Positions 12,315 to 23,296 are shown, counted from the first letter of the stretch. The stretch is DNA of 36,015 bases from Mesostigma viride (GCA_009746045.1 RPFO01001073.1:1-36015), one strand, 5' to 3'. A program made the numbers and translations. The notes: generated from the sequence alone by a model not told the origin.

Positions 12315-12447
12315 GTACAGTACAAGTTGTAAAGCCTTACAAATTACGCTGGGCAGGGCTGTCGCTAACATGATGTCGGAATGACAATTTATTTTACCGA
12401 GCGTGCCCTGCCAAGCGTCATTTGTAATGCTTTACAAGTGTGTACGT
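12315..12447. repeat. Inverted repeat (foldback), arms of at least 32 bp
   Basis: Left arm 12328-12359 and right arm 12405-12436 are complementary with three mismatches in 32 and weaker pairing beyond. The loop is about 45 bp. It lies inside a predicted intron and could be a small MITE-like foldback or an RNA hairpin. Confidence 0.75.
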
Positions 12448-12555
12448 ATGACAGTCCATGAAATAAAAGAAATCCTAGTCCTCAAACCCAGGCCCTACGG
12501 TGAATTTTTCGGCAGGCCAGGCTACACATCATATGGCTAGCTGACAAACGCTCAC

Positions 12556-12726
12556 CTGATACGCCGCCAGGATGGTACCCCCTTCAACATAAACTTCAAT
12601 CGTAGCCACGTTGCAATGAAGAGTAGCGTGTGGGCTGTTTTCCAACACGCACTTGGCAGCCATGGCTGGCGTTATGCGCATACAGAGCGTCATAATCGTG
12701 TCCGGCTTGGCGCCGCTGTCAATATC
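12556..12726 (-). CDS. Predicted exon, function unknown
   Basis: The acceptor is GCGTGCAG|GAT and the donor TATCAG|GTGAGC, both phase 0, giving 57 codons with three Cys and the segment TIEVYVEGGTILAAYQ. No family is recognised. The 999-bp intron that follows (11557-12555) could hide further exons. Confidence 0.5.
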
Positions 12727-12918
12727 CTGCACGCATGAGGAGCGCCAACCGAAGCTGCAGATATCTTGCTCAATTGATTTTTTTTTTTAACCAAGAGCGT
12801 GATAAGCAGATTTATGGCAGCGTTTTCCAAGTTGTAAACAATATCTAGACAACACCTAGAACGTAGAACAATACCTAGAACGTAAATTATCAAAGTATAA
12901 CAAAAGGGGAAAACGTAC

Positions 12919-13014
12919 CCATTCATCGCTTGTAATGTTCACATATGACAAGGCCCTGCATGCCGTTAACATGAGTCCTAAATAAATAACGGCTAGAATC
13001 ACGGCCCTAGCCAT
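12919..13014 (-). CDS. Predicted first exon with signal-peptide-like N-terminus
   Basis: ATG is at 13014-13012 in a favourable context (ATCATCATGG). The 32 codons begin MARAVILAVIYLGLMLTAC, a basic residue followed by a long hydrophobic core as in an ER signal peptide or a membrane anchor. The exon ends at TGG|GTACGT in phase 0. A secretory signal is unexpected on a nuclear transposase. The 5' exons may therefore belong to a different, perhaps captured, host gene, or the real transposase start may lie further downstream. Confidence 0.45.
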
Positions 13015-14031
13015 GATGATAGTGCCTATGAAATGAAATCGCAAGCCGCGACGTTCTTCACGAGGATTGCAGTCGGCTAGTTGCGGCCATGATCACCAGA
13101 GGTCGCATCGGCGAATTTGACCCAAGTCCTGCTTGCTCAAAATTTGGCGCCTTTTGCAAGCCACACTTTTACGTCGGTTGGAGTTTTACGCCGCACCAGT
13201 GGGTAGCTGTCAAGTCGCGCCGCGCCCAGCCTTGCGCACTCCCAGCCTCGCGCACTCCCCAGCCTTGCGCACGCCAGCCTTGCGCACGCTGCGCCGCGCC
13301 CAGCCTTGTGCATCGTCTGAAGAAATCAGTGTCTGATGTTTACAAAAACTCATAATGTTAGCCCGTTAGACAGATTTGTCTGTGGTTCCGCTTACAGCAG
13401 TACTAATCACCCGTTACGCGGATTTCGGGCAAGTGGGTATCCTCCTACATTACATGTATCCAATTATGGACGGGAGATTTAAAATGGGAAACAAGTATCA
13501 GCGAACCCAGAATCAAGGTATCCACGCAACGGTTTTGAAGAAACGGCTATGTACATATAGACACAATGAACTGAACAAAACTTTAGTAGCTCACTCGTCG
13601 TTCACTTGTTAGTCGTAACGGAGGCAGTCATTCAGTCAGTTTGCAAGTTCAGTTGGCAAGTACGGAAACACACGCAAGTGCGTAACGGAGGCAGTCAGTC
13701 AGTCAGTTTGCAAGTGCAGTTGGCAAGTACGGACCACCACCGCGTGTGTACGTCCATGATATCGCAATATAATCAAGAATAACAGGGAACGGTTAATGTA
13801 TCCTTTACGCAGCTTTTTCGTTCAGGGCATGTTGAAATAACGAAAGTGGGGTCAGGTGTTCGAACCTTCCAAGTGCCGAATTTTTTACGAACCAGCGCAT
13901 TCACGAACCTTGCACTGGGGACGCGGTGGACGTGTACCATTACCCCGCCTAATTCTAGCATTGTCACAAGGGGCGGTGGCTAGCAGTAAAGAAGGGCATC
14001 CTAGTCATAACGCTGGGCAAGTTTAAAAGCA
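13015..14031. repeat. Non-coding region with short tandem repeats
   Basis: At about 13227-13312 there are five to six degenerate copies of a 13-16-bp unit, CAGCCTTGCGCAC. At 13614-13666 and 13681-13733 is a 53-bp duplication with a 67-bp period (CGTAACGGAGGCAGTCA start). No gene is supported. Confidence 0.7.
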
Positions 14032-14855
14032 CCAACGGCCGTTGAGTAGGAAAAAAAAAGAGCAGGAGAAGAGCACGTCGACGTTTCAACAGCAAGACAA
14101 AAATATTGAACCCCGAGTACCAATGAAAATGCTTTCATGCATGTCCACCCCGACGAGGCACAAATTCATGCATGCCCACCCCGACGAGGCACAAATTAAT
14201 GAACGACAGATTTCTCACCCCCCCCGGCACATGGAACAAGTGCCATCGCACGCACACACTTTGTAGACAGGAGAGTTTCGAGAGTCCAACGGCCGTTGGC
14301 TCGGAGAAATTGACAGTACACCAGTAAAGACATTAAAATTATCACTTTGTTGTCTTATGTGTGCCGTGTCATTTCCCAAGGTCAAAAGCCGTCAACTTCT
14401 GCACCTCTTGTCCCTCCCACCCGTACGCACTAAGCATGCCCACCTTACACTACCACATGTGGCTCTTGAGAAAACTCCCCCCGACGATGCACATGTGCCA
14501 TTCACGCACACACCTTCAGACAAGGCTATCAGTTTTTCGAAGTCCAACGGCCGTTGGCTCCGAGAAATGCTGTTACAACTCAAAATTACAATGGTGACAT
14601 CCACGAGCTAGTGGTACGCCGAACAAGTGCTTGTATGACATATGGCGACTGCCCGTGAGGAAAAGTCCACCACCACACACGGTCAGTTTTTTGAGTCCAA
14701 CGGCCGTTGGCTCCGAGAAATGCTGTTACAACGCAAAATTACAATGGTGACATACATGAGCTAGTGGTACGCCGAACAAGTGCTTGTATGACATATGGCG
14801 ACTGCCCGTGAGGAAAAGTCCACCACCACACACGGACAGTTTTTGACTCCAACGC
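14032..14855. repeat. Palindrome-headed repeat family, four decaying units
   Basis: Units begin at 14032, 14286, 14544 and 14697, each headed by CCAACGGCCGTTGG (a perfect 14-bp palindrome; the first copy keeps 12 bp). Spacings are 254, 258 and 153 bp. Units 3 and 4 are nearly identical over about 150 bp. Unit 1 also contains a 31-bp tandem duplication at about 14135-14198. No coding frame is shared between units. Confidence 0.85.
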
Positions 14856-15192
14856 AAGAACAGACGTAATGCACACCAAGTGACCAAGTGGCAAGATAAA
14901 GACACCCTTGCCAATCTCTACCCACAAAAACTTAGCCCCGAAATCCGTAGCCCCGAAATCCGTGATTGATTTGTACATTGTAGATGACAATGCAGCGATC
15001 ACATGTATTCTGAAACCAACACGTTTTTACCTAGTTATCATGGTAACCAATTTATGGTTACCTAGTTATCCATGGCTAGAAAGTTGTAAATACACGATGT
15101 GGCCACACACGCCATAGATGAAAATCATAACCAGATCACGCACATGATCATGGAAGGGGACTCTATTGATCTCAAAAAAGAAAGCTCAAGAC
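14856..15192. other. Non-coding spacer with small duplications
   Basis: No gene is supported. A 16-bp direct duplication (GCCCCGAAATCCGT) lies at about 14934-14963, and a small inverted repeat (GGTAACC...GGTTACC) at about 15043-15062. Confidence 0.5.
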
Positions 15193-15254
15193 ACCCTACA
15201 CCCTACACCCTACACCCTACACCATACATCCTACAACCTACACCCTTAACTCTC
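15193..15254. repeat. Telomere-like heptamer array
   Basis: Four perfect ACCCTAC heptamers followed by about four degenerate ones (ACCATAC, ATCCTAC, AACCTAC). The unit CCCTACA differs by one base from the plant-type telomeric CCCTAAA. This is an interstitial array beside a tRNA relic. Confidence 0.8.
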
Positions 15255-15282
15255 CACCCTTAGCTTACGTGACCTTTTTTTC

Positions 15283-15350
15283 GGAGAAATGTCCGAGTGG
15301 AATGCTATGTATGGGGTAACTTTCCCAAGGGTTCGAATCCCTCTTTCTCC
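15283..15350 (+). pseudogene. tRNA-Ser relic of plastid/bacterial type lacking the anticodon
   Basis: The acceptor stem GGAGAAA pairs fully with TTTCTCC at the 3' end. A TCCGAGTGG D-arm segment, a variable arm (GGGG...TCCC) and a perfect T-arm (AGGGTTCGAATCCCT) are present, in the class II (long variable arm) order of serine tRNAs. Between the D-arm and the variable arm only a remnant is left: the 5' half of the anticodon stem and the anticodon are missing, so the total is 68 bases against about 87 expected. The GGAGA/TCTCC ends resemble plastid and bacterial tRNA-Ser, not the eukaryotic nuclear form, which suggests a nuclear plastid-DNA fragment. Not functional as read. Confidence 0.65.
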
Positions 15351-15461
15351 ATTAGAGTTTTGTTTAGCTTCTATTCTCGTCTACACATAATTCACACGAA
15401 GTACGCTTGCAAATACTTTATTACTATTTTGTTTGATATACTACACTAATATTATAATTGT

Positions 15462-15626
15462 TGTGTGTGTGTGTTGTTCACGTGTGCGTGTGTGTGTTGT
15501 GTGTGTTGTGTGTGTTGTGCGTGTGCGTGTGCGTGTGCGTGTGCGTGTGCGTGTGCGTGTGCGTGTGCGTGTGCGTGTGTGTGTGTATATAATTTTTTGT
15601 TGTGTGTGTGTGTTGTGTGTTGTACG
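15462..15626. repeat. GT-rich microsatellite, (GTGTGC)n core
   Basis: TG-rich simple sequence with a regular GTGTGC core at about 15519-15580. It directly precedes the first 40-bp satellite units, which share the GTACGTGTGTGTGC motif, so the satellite may have grown from such sequence. Confidence 0.9.
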
Positions 15627-15742
15627 TGCAAGGTGTATGTACATGTGTGTGCAGCCGGCCCTTGCGTGCGCGGTGTGTGTACGTTTCTGTGCAGCCGCCC
15701 CTTGCGTGCGCGGTGTATGTACGTGTGTGTGCATGCCGGCCC
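15627..15742. repeat. 40-bp satellite, left block (three units)
   Basis: Three units of the GTGTATGTACGTGTGTGTGC + AGCCGCCCCTTGCGTGCGCG repeat. They are separated from the main array by the 493-bp TIR element at 15743-16235. Confidence 0.93.
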
Positions 15743-16235
15743 GGCCGGGCCCACTTCAAATGTTCCGAAAAGTGTGACACTTTTGGTCGTTTTTTTGACT
15801 TTTTCGACGATCGTCACTCTGCAGAGTGATTCGTCGTGCGAAATCGTGCGAAATTGTGCGAAATTTGCTGAAATCGTGTGAAATTTGCTGAAATCGTGCG
15901 AATTTGTGCGAAATTTGCTGAAATTGTGCGAAATTTCATGTGAAAAATGTCGACGGTAAAAAATTTTGATGTGCACAACGTGTGTGAATTCATGCGAAAT
16001 TTTGTCAAACGTCACTCCCCAAAACGACCCTTGGTTGAAATCCATGCGAAATTGTGCGAAATCATGCAAAATTGTGCGAAATCGTGCGAAATCGTGCGAA
16101 AATGTGTGAAAATTTTGCGAAAATCACGCGAAAATCACGCGAACTCGTGCGAAATTTTATTTTTTTTTTGCAAAAAACGACCAAAAGTGTCACACACTTG
16201 GCTTGGACGGCGGAACATTTGAAGTGGGCCCGGCC
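15743..16235. mobile_element. 493-bp MITE-like TIR element inserted in the satellite
   Basis: The two ends are inverted copies. The first 25 bp (starting GGCCGGGCCCACTTC) match perfectly at 15743-15767 and 16211-16235. After an 11-bp indel, the inner part, including GACACTTTTGGTCG, also matches, so arms reach about 50-60 bp. GCCC flanks both sides (15739-15742, 16236-16239) as a candidate target duplication and restores the satellite unit if the element is removed. The interior is AT-rich and made of degenerate GTGCGAAAT-type short repeats with no coding frame. I cannot assign a superfamily. Confidence 0.8.
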
Positions 16236-19200
16236 GCCCTTGCGTGCATGGTGTGTGTACGTGTGTGTGCAGCCGCCCCTTGCGTGCGCGGTGTATGTAC
16301 ATGTGTTTGCACTCGCCCATTGCGTGCGCGGTGTATGTACGTGTGTGTGCAGCCGCCCCTTCAATGCGTGCGCGGTGGATGTACGTGTGTGCGCACTCGC
16401 CCCTTGCGTGCGCGGTGTATGTACGTGTGTGTGCAGCCGCCCCTTGCGTGCGCGGTGTATGTACATGTGTGTGCATCCTTGTCCTTGCGTGCATGGTGTA
16501 TGTACATGTGAGTGCCGTCGCCCCAACCGTGCATTGTGTATGTACGTGTGTGTGCAGCCGCCCCTTGCGTGCATGGTGTGTGTACATGTGTGTGCATCCT
16601 TGTCCTTGCGTGCATGGTGTATGTACATGTGTTTGCACTCGCCCCTTGCGTGCGCGGTGTGTGTACGTGTGTGTGCAGCCGCCCCTTGCGTGCATGGTGT
16701 GTGTACATGTGTGTGCATCCTTGTCCTTGCGTGCATGGTGTGTGTACATGTGTGTGCAGCCGCCCCTTGCGTGCGCGGTGGATGTACATGTGCGGGCAGT
16801 TGCCCCTTGCGTGCGCGGTGTATGTACATGTGTTTGCACTCGCCCCTTGCGTGCGCGGTGTATGTACATGTGTGTGCAGCCGCCCCTTGCGTGCATGGTG
16901 TATGTACATGTGCTTGCACTGGCCCCGTGCGTGCGCGGTGTATGTACGTGTGTGTGCAGCCGCCCCTTGCGTGCGCGGTGTATGTACGTGCGTGTGCAGC
17001 CGCCCCTTGCGTGCGCGTGTATGTACATGTGTGTGCATCCTTGTCCTTGCGTGCGCGGTGTATGTACATGTGTTTGCACTCGCCCCTTGCGTGCGCGGTG
17101 GATGTACATGTGTGTGCAGCCGCCCCTTGCGTGCATGGTTTATGTACATGTGTGTGCAGTCACGGCCCCGTGCGTGCGCAGTGGATGTACGTGTGTGTGC
17201 AGCCGCCCCGTGCGTGCATGGTGTGTGTACGTGTGTGTGCAGCAGCCCCTTGCGTGCGCGGTGTATGTACGTTTCTGTGCATGCCGGCCCTTGCGTGCAT
17301 GGTGTATGTACATGTGCTTGCACTGGCCCCTTGCGTGCGCGGTGTATGTACGTGTGTGTGCAGCCCCCCTTGCGTGCGCGGTGTATGTACGTGTGTGCGC
17401 ACTCGCCCCTTGCGTGCGCGGTGTATGTACGTGTGTGTGCAGCCGCCCCTTGCGTGCGCGGTGTATGTACATGTGTGTGCAGCCGCCCCTTGCGTGTGCG
17501 GTGGATGTACATGTGCGGGCAGTTGCCCCTTGCGTGCGCGGTGTATGTACATGTGTTGCACTCGCCCCTTGCGTGCGCGGTGTATGTACATGTGTGTGCA
17601 GCCGCCCCTTGCGTGCATGGTGTATGTACATGTGCTTGCACTGGCCCCGTGCGTGCGCGTGTATGTACGTGTGTGTGCAGCCGCCCCTAAGTTGCGTGCG
17701 CGGTGTATGTACGTGTGTGCGCACTCGCCCCTTGCGTGCGCGGTGTATGTACGTGTGTGTGCAGCCGCCCCTTGCGTGCGCGGTGTATGTACATGTGTGT
17801 GCATCCTTGTCCTTGCGTGCGCGGTGTATGTACATGTGTTTGCACTCGCCCCTTGCGTGCGCGGTGTATGTACATGTGTGTGCAGCCGCCCCTTGCCTGC
17901 ATGGTTTATGTACATGTGTGTGCAGTCGCCCCGTGCGTGCGCAGTGTATGTACGTGTGTGTGCAGCCGCCCCTTGCGTGCGTGGTGTGTGTACATGTGAG
18001 TGCAGCCGCCCCTTGCGTGCGCGGTGTATGTACGTGTGTGTGCAGCAGCCCCTTGCGTGCTTTGTGTGTGTACATGTGTGTGAATCCTTGTCCTTGCGTG
18101 CATGGTGTGTGTACGTGTGTGTGCAGCCGCCCCTTGCGTGCATGGTGGATGTACATGTGAGTGCCGTTGCCCTTGCGTGCGCGGTGTATGTACGTGTGTG
18201 TGCAGCCGTCCCTTAATTGCGTGCGCGGTGTGTGTACGTGTGTGTGCACTCGCCCTTGCGTGCGCGGTGTATGTACGTGTGTGCAGCCGCCCCTTGCGTG
18301 CGCGGTGTATGCCAGTGTGTGTGCATGCCGGCCCTTGCGTGCAAGGTGGTGTGTAGTGTGTGTGCAGCCCCTTGCGTGCATGGTGTATGTACGTGTGTGT
18401 GCAGCCGGCCCTTGCGTGCATGGTGTGTGTACATGTGAGTGCAGCCGTCCCTTCCGTGCATGGTGTGTGTACGTGTGTGTGCAGTTGCCCCTTGCGTGCG
18501 CAGTGTATGTACGTGTGTGTGCATGCCGCCGGCCCTTGCGTGCATGGTGTGTGTACGTGTGTGTGCAGTTGCCCCTTGCATGCGCGGTGTATGTACATGT
18601 GAGTGCAGCCGCCCAAGAGTATGTACATGTGAGTGCCGTCGCCCCTAATTGCGTGCATTGTGTGTGTAAGTGTGTGTGCAGCAGCCCCTTGCGTGCGCGG
18701 TGTATGTACGTGTGTGTGCAGCCGCCCCTTGCGTGCATGGTGTATGTCCATGTGAGTGCCGTTGCCCCTTGCGTGCGCGGTGTATGTACGTGTGTGTGCA
18801 GCCGTCCCTTAATTGCGTGCGCGGTGGATGTACATGTGCGGGCAGTTGCCCCTTGCGTGCGCGGTGTATGTACGTGTGTGTGCAGCCGTCCCTTGCGTGC
18901 GCGGTGTATGTACGTGTGTGTGCAGCCGCCCCTTGCGTGCATGGTGAGTGTAAGTGTGTGTGCAGCAGCCCCTTGCGTGCGCAGTGTATGTACGTGTGTG
19001 TGCCCGCCCCTTGCGTGCGCGGTGTGTGTATACTGTGTGTGCATGCCGGCCCTTGCGTGCATGGTGTGTGTACGTGTGTGTGGCAGCCGCCCCTTGCGTG
19101 CGCGGTGTGTGTACGTGTGTGTGCACTCGCCCCTTGCGTGCGCGGTGGATGTACAGGTGTGTGCAGCCGCCCCTTGCGTGCATGGTGTATGTACATGTGT

Positions 19201-22200
19201 GTGCAGCCGCCCCTTGCGTGCGCGGTGGATGTACATGTGTGTGCAGCCGAACCTTGCGTGCATGGTGTGTGTACCTGTGCGTGAAGTCGCTCCTTGCGTG
19301 CATGGTGTGTGTACGTGTGTGTGCAGCCGCCCTTGCGTGCATGGTGTATGTACATGTGAGTGCCGTTGCCCCTTGCGTGCGCGGTGTATGTACGTGTGTG
19401 TGCAGCCGTCCCTTAATTGCGTGCGCGGTGTGTGTACGTGTGTGTGCACTCGCCCCTTGCGTGCGCGGTGTATGTACGTGTGTGCAGCCGCCCCTTGCGT
19501 GCGCGGTGTATGCCAGTGTGTGTGCATGCCGGCCCTTGCGTGCAAGGTGTGTGTAAGTGTGTGTGCAGCCCCTTGCGTGCATGGTGTATGTACGTGTGTG
19601 TGCAGCTGCCCCTTGCGTGCGCGGTGTGTGTACGTGTGTGTGCAGCCGCCCCGTGGTTGCGCGGTGTATGTACATGTGTGTGCAGTTGCCCCTTGCGTGC
19701 GCGGTGTATGTACGTGTGTGTGCAGCCGCCCCTTGCGTGCGCGTGTAGGTACGTGTGTGTGCAGCCGCCCCAAGCGTGCGCGGTGTGTGTACATGTGTGT
19801 GCAGTTGCCCCTTGCGTGCGCGGTGTATGTACGTGTGTGTGCAGCCGCCCCGTGGTTGCGCGGTGTATGTACATGTGTGTGCAGTTGCCCCTTGCGTGCG
19901 CGGTGTATGTACGTGTGTGTGCAGCCGGCCCTTGCGTGCGCGGTGTAGGTACGTGTGTGTGCAGCCGCCCCAAGCGTGCGCGGTGTGTGCACATGTGTGT
20001 GCAGTTGCCCCTTGCGTGCGCGGTGTGTGTACGTGTGTGTGCAGCCGCCCCTTGCGTGCGCGGTGTATGTACGTGTGTGTGCAGTTGCCCCTTGCGTGCG
20101 CGGTGGTTTTTCGTGTGTGTGCAGCCGGCCCTTTCGTGCGCGGTGTGTGTACATGTGAGTGCAGCTGCCCAAGCGTGCGCGGTGTGTGTACATGTGTGTG
20201 CAGTTGCCCCTTGCGTGCGCGGTGGATGTACGTGTGTGTGCAGCCGCCCTTGCGTGCGCGGTGTATTTACGTGTGTGTGCAGCCGCCCCAAGCGTGCGCG
20301 GTGTGTGTACGTGTGTGTGCAGTTGCCCCTTGCGTGCGCGGTGTGTGTACATGTGTGTGCAGTTGCCCCTTGCGTGCGCGGTGTATGTACATGTGTGTGC
20401 AGTTGCCCCTTGCGTGCGCGGTGTATGTACGTGTGTGTGCAGCCGCCCCTTGCGTGCGCGGTGTAGGTACGTGTGTGTGCAGCCGCCCCAAGCGTGCGCG
20501 GTGTGTGTACATGTGTGTGCAGTTGCCCCTTGCGTGCGCGGTGTGTGTACGTGTGTGTGCAGCCGCCCCTGCGTGCGCGGTGGATGTACGTGTGTGTGCA
20601 GTTGCCCCTTGCGTGCGCGGTGGATGTACGTGTGTGTGCAGCCGCCCCTTGCGTGCGCGGTGTGTGTACATGTGTGCAGCTGCCCCAAGCGTGCGCGGTG
20701 TGTACATGTGTGTGCAGTTGCCCCTTGCGTGCGCGGTGGATGTACGTGTGTGTGCAGCCGCCCCTTGCGTGCGCGGTGTAGGTACGTGTGTGTGCAGCCG
20801 CCCCAAGCGTGCGCGGTGTGTGTACGTGTGTGTGCAGTTGCCCCTTGCGTGCGCGGTGGTGTGTACATGTGTGTGCAGTTGCCCCTTGCGTGCGCGGTGT
20901 ATGTACGTGTGTGTGCAGCCGGCCCTTGCGTGCGCGGTGGATGTACGTGTGTGTGCAGCCGGCCCTTGCGTGCATGGTGTGTGTACGTGTGTGTGCAGCC
21001 GGCCCTTGCGTGCGCGGTGGATGTACATGTGTGCAGTCGCCCCTTGCGTGCGCGGTGTGTGTACATGTGAGTGCAGCTGCCCCAAGCGTGCGCGGTGTAT
21101 GTACGTGTGTGTGCAGCCGCCCCGTGGTTGCGCGGTGTATGTACATGTGTGTGCAGTTGCCCCTTGCGTGCGCGGTGTATGTACGTGTGTGTGCAGCCGG
21201 CCCTTGCGTGCGCGGTGTAGGTACGTGTGTGTGCAGCCGCCCCTTGCGTGCGCGGTGTAGGTACGTATGTGTGTGCAGCCGCCCCTTGCGTGCGCGGTGT
21301 ATGTACGTGTGTGTGCAGCCGCCCGTGGTTGCGCGGTGTATGTACATGTGTGTGCAGTTGCCCCTTGTGCGCGGTGTATGTACGTGTGTGTGCAGCCGGC
21401 CCTTGCGTGCGCGGTGTAGGTACGTGTGTGTGCAGCCGCCCCAAGCGTGCGCGGTGTGTGTACATGTGTGTGCAGTTGCCCCTTGCGTGCGCGGTGTGTG
21501 TACGTGTGTGTGCAGCCGCCCCTTGCGTGCATGGTGTGTGTACGTGTGTGTGCAGCCGCCCCTTGCGTGCGCGGTGGATGTACGTGTGTGTGCATGCCGG
21601 CAATTGCGTGCATGGTGTGTGTACGTGTGTGTGCAGCTGCCCCAAGCGTGCGCGGTGTGTGTACATGTGTGTGCAGTTGCCCCTTGCGTGCGCGGTGGAT
21701 GTACGTGTGTGTGCAGCCGCCCCTTGCGTGCGCGGTGTAGTACATGTGTGTGCAGCCGCCCCAAGCGTGCGCGGTGTGTGTACGTGTGTGTGCAGTTGCC
21801 CCTTGCGTGCGCGGTGTGTGTACATGTGTGTGCAGTTGCCCCTTGCGTGCGCGGTGTATGTACGTGTGTGTGCAGCCGGCCCTTGCGTGCGCGGTGTGTA
21901 CATGTGAGTGCAGCTGCCCCAAGCGTGCGCGGTGTGTGTACATGTGTGTGCAGTTGCCCCTTGCGTGCGCGGTGGATGTACGTGTGTGTGCATGCCGGCA
22001 ATTGCGTGCATGGTGTGTGTACGTGTGTGTGCAGCGCCCCTTGCGTGCGCGGTGTGTGTACGTGTGTGTGCACTCGCCCCTTGCGTGCGCGGTGGATGTA
22101 CAGGTGTGTGCAGCCGCCCCTTGCGTGCATGGTGTATGTACATGTGTGTGCAGCCGCCCTTGCGTGCGCGGTGGATGTACATGTGTGTGCAGTTGCCCCT

Positions 22201-22794
22201 TGCGTGCGCGGTGTATGTACGTGTGTGTGCAGCCGGCCCTTGCGTGCGCGGTGTGTGTACATGTGAGTGCAGCTGCCCCAAGCGTGCGCGGTGTTGTACA
22301 TGTGTGGGCAGTTGCCCCTTGCGTGCGCGGTGGATGTACGTGTGTGTGCATGCCGGCAATTGCGTGCATGGTGTGTGTACGTGTGTGTGCAGCCGCCCCT
22401 TGCGTGCGCGGTGTGTACGTGTGTGTGCACTCGCCCCTTGCGTGCGCGGTGGATGTACAGGTGTGTGCAGCGCCCCTTGCGTGCATGGTGTATGTACATG
22501 TGTGTGCAGCCGCCCCTTGCGTGCGCGGTGGATGTACATGTGTGTGCAGCCGAACCTTGCGTGCATGGTGTGTGTACCTGTGCGTGAAGTCGCTCCTTGC
22601 GTGCATGGTGTGTGTACGTGTGTGTGCAGCCGCCCCTTGCGTGCATGGTGTATGTACATGTGAGTGCCGTTGCCCCTGCGTGCGCGGTGTATGTACGTGT
22701 GTGTGCAGCCGTCCCTTAACTGCGTGCGCGGTGTGTGTACGTGTGTGTGCACTCGCCCCTTGCGTGCGCGGTGATGTACGTGTGTGCAGCCGCC
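16236..22794. repeat. 40-bp megasatellite, main array (about 164 units)
   Basis: Tandem 40-bp units: GTGTATGTACGTGTGTGTGC followed by AGCCGCCCCTTGCGTGCGCG. Common variants are ATG for GCG in the last third, TTGC for CCGC, and GTGGTTGCG. Left-hand units (16236-18150) carry variants such as CATCCTTGTCC and TTTGCACTCG; right-hand ones are dominated by GCAGTTGCCCC and CCCCAAGCG. Marker variants recur: CCTTAATTGCG at 18211, 18807 and 19411, with a CCTTAACTGCG variant at 22714, and CCGAACCTTGC at 19247 and 22550. These show higher-order repeats of about 600 bp and 3.3 kb. The unit has no stop codon in any of six frames, so very long but meaningless open frames cross the array. Confidence 0.97.
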
Positions 22795-23250
22795 AGTTAG
22801 ATGAGATGCTTAGGCTGACACACGGATTTCCGGCCTGCGCGCCGCGTATTGCCTACCGCGGCTGAGCGGGACACCTCAGTACAGTACGGCAGGGTGTACG
22901 GTACTGAGGTGTCATGTGGACCGATGTGCGGTTAGTGCCAGACTGTTCCTAGGTGCTAGCTCGACCCGCCAGGTCCGGTGTAGCCGGGCCTGACGGGCCG
23001 AGTCTTAGCTGGATGCTAGTGACGTGGTCGCATGGCATTGCAGTGTACACTTGTCCACTGGTCGTGTGCTGCAGGTAGCACCGCCATAGGCATATAGGCG
23101 TAGCACTGGGGAGTGCCACAGCACCCGAGTCTGCCCAGTTCCATTCTGAGCCCTCAGCTTTCACCTCTCTCTCATTGTATTATTGTAATACAATCATCAT
23201 TCGCTCTCAGCTTTCGCAGTTGTTCGTCGTCCCTAGTCTCCATCCAACTT
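22795..23250 (+). repeat. 5' LTR
   Basis: It starts AGTTAGATGAGATGC and ends CATCCAACT, 456 bp. It contains a 13-bp inverted pair (GACACCTCAGTAC at 22870-22882 with GTACTGAGGTGTC at 22901-22913) and a second small inverted repeat around TTGTATTATTGTAATACAA (23175-23193). A CATATAGG box near 23090 could serve as a TATA-like element; that is a guess. Confidence 0.93.
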
Positions 23251-23262
23251 GGACTGAAAAGT
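23251..23262 (+). promoter_or_regulatory. Primer-binding site
   Basis: TGGACTGAAAAG follows the 5' LTR with no gap. The TGG pairs with the CCA end of a tRNA, as expected for the minus-strand primer. It is not the common initiator-Met PBS, and I cannot name the tRNA. Confidence 0.6.
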
Positions 23263-23296
23263 TCGATATTTTTTTTTAAGCAAAAAAAAAAAAGAT

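Noticed and set aside
15283-15350. Functional tRNA-Ser
   Set aside because: The anticodon and the 5' anticodon stem are missing, and the length is about 19 bases short.
17140-22752. Minus-strand open frame of 1,870 codons, and others of several hundred codons in all frames
   Set aside because: Pure consequence of the stop-free 40-bp satellite. All six frames are equally open and no composition distinguishes one.
16236-22794. CRISPR-like array of regular 40-bp repeats
   Set aside because: Units are contiguous with no unique spacers, there are no cas genes, and the context is eukaryotic.
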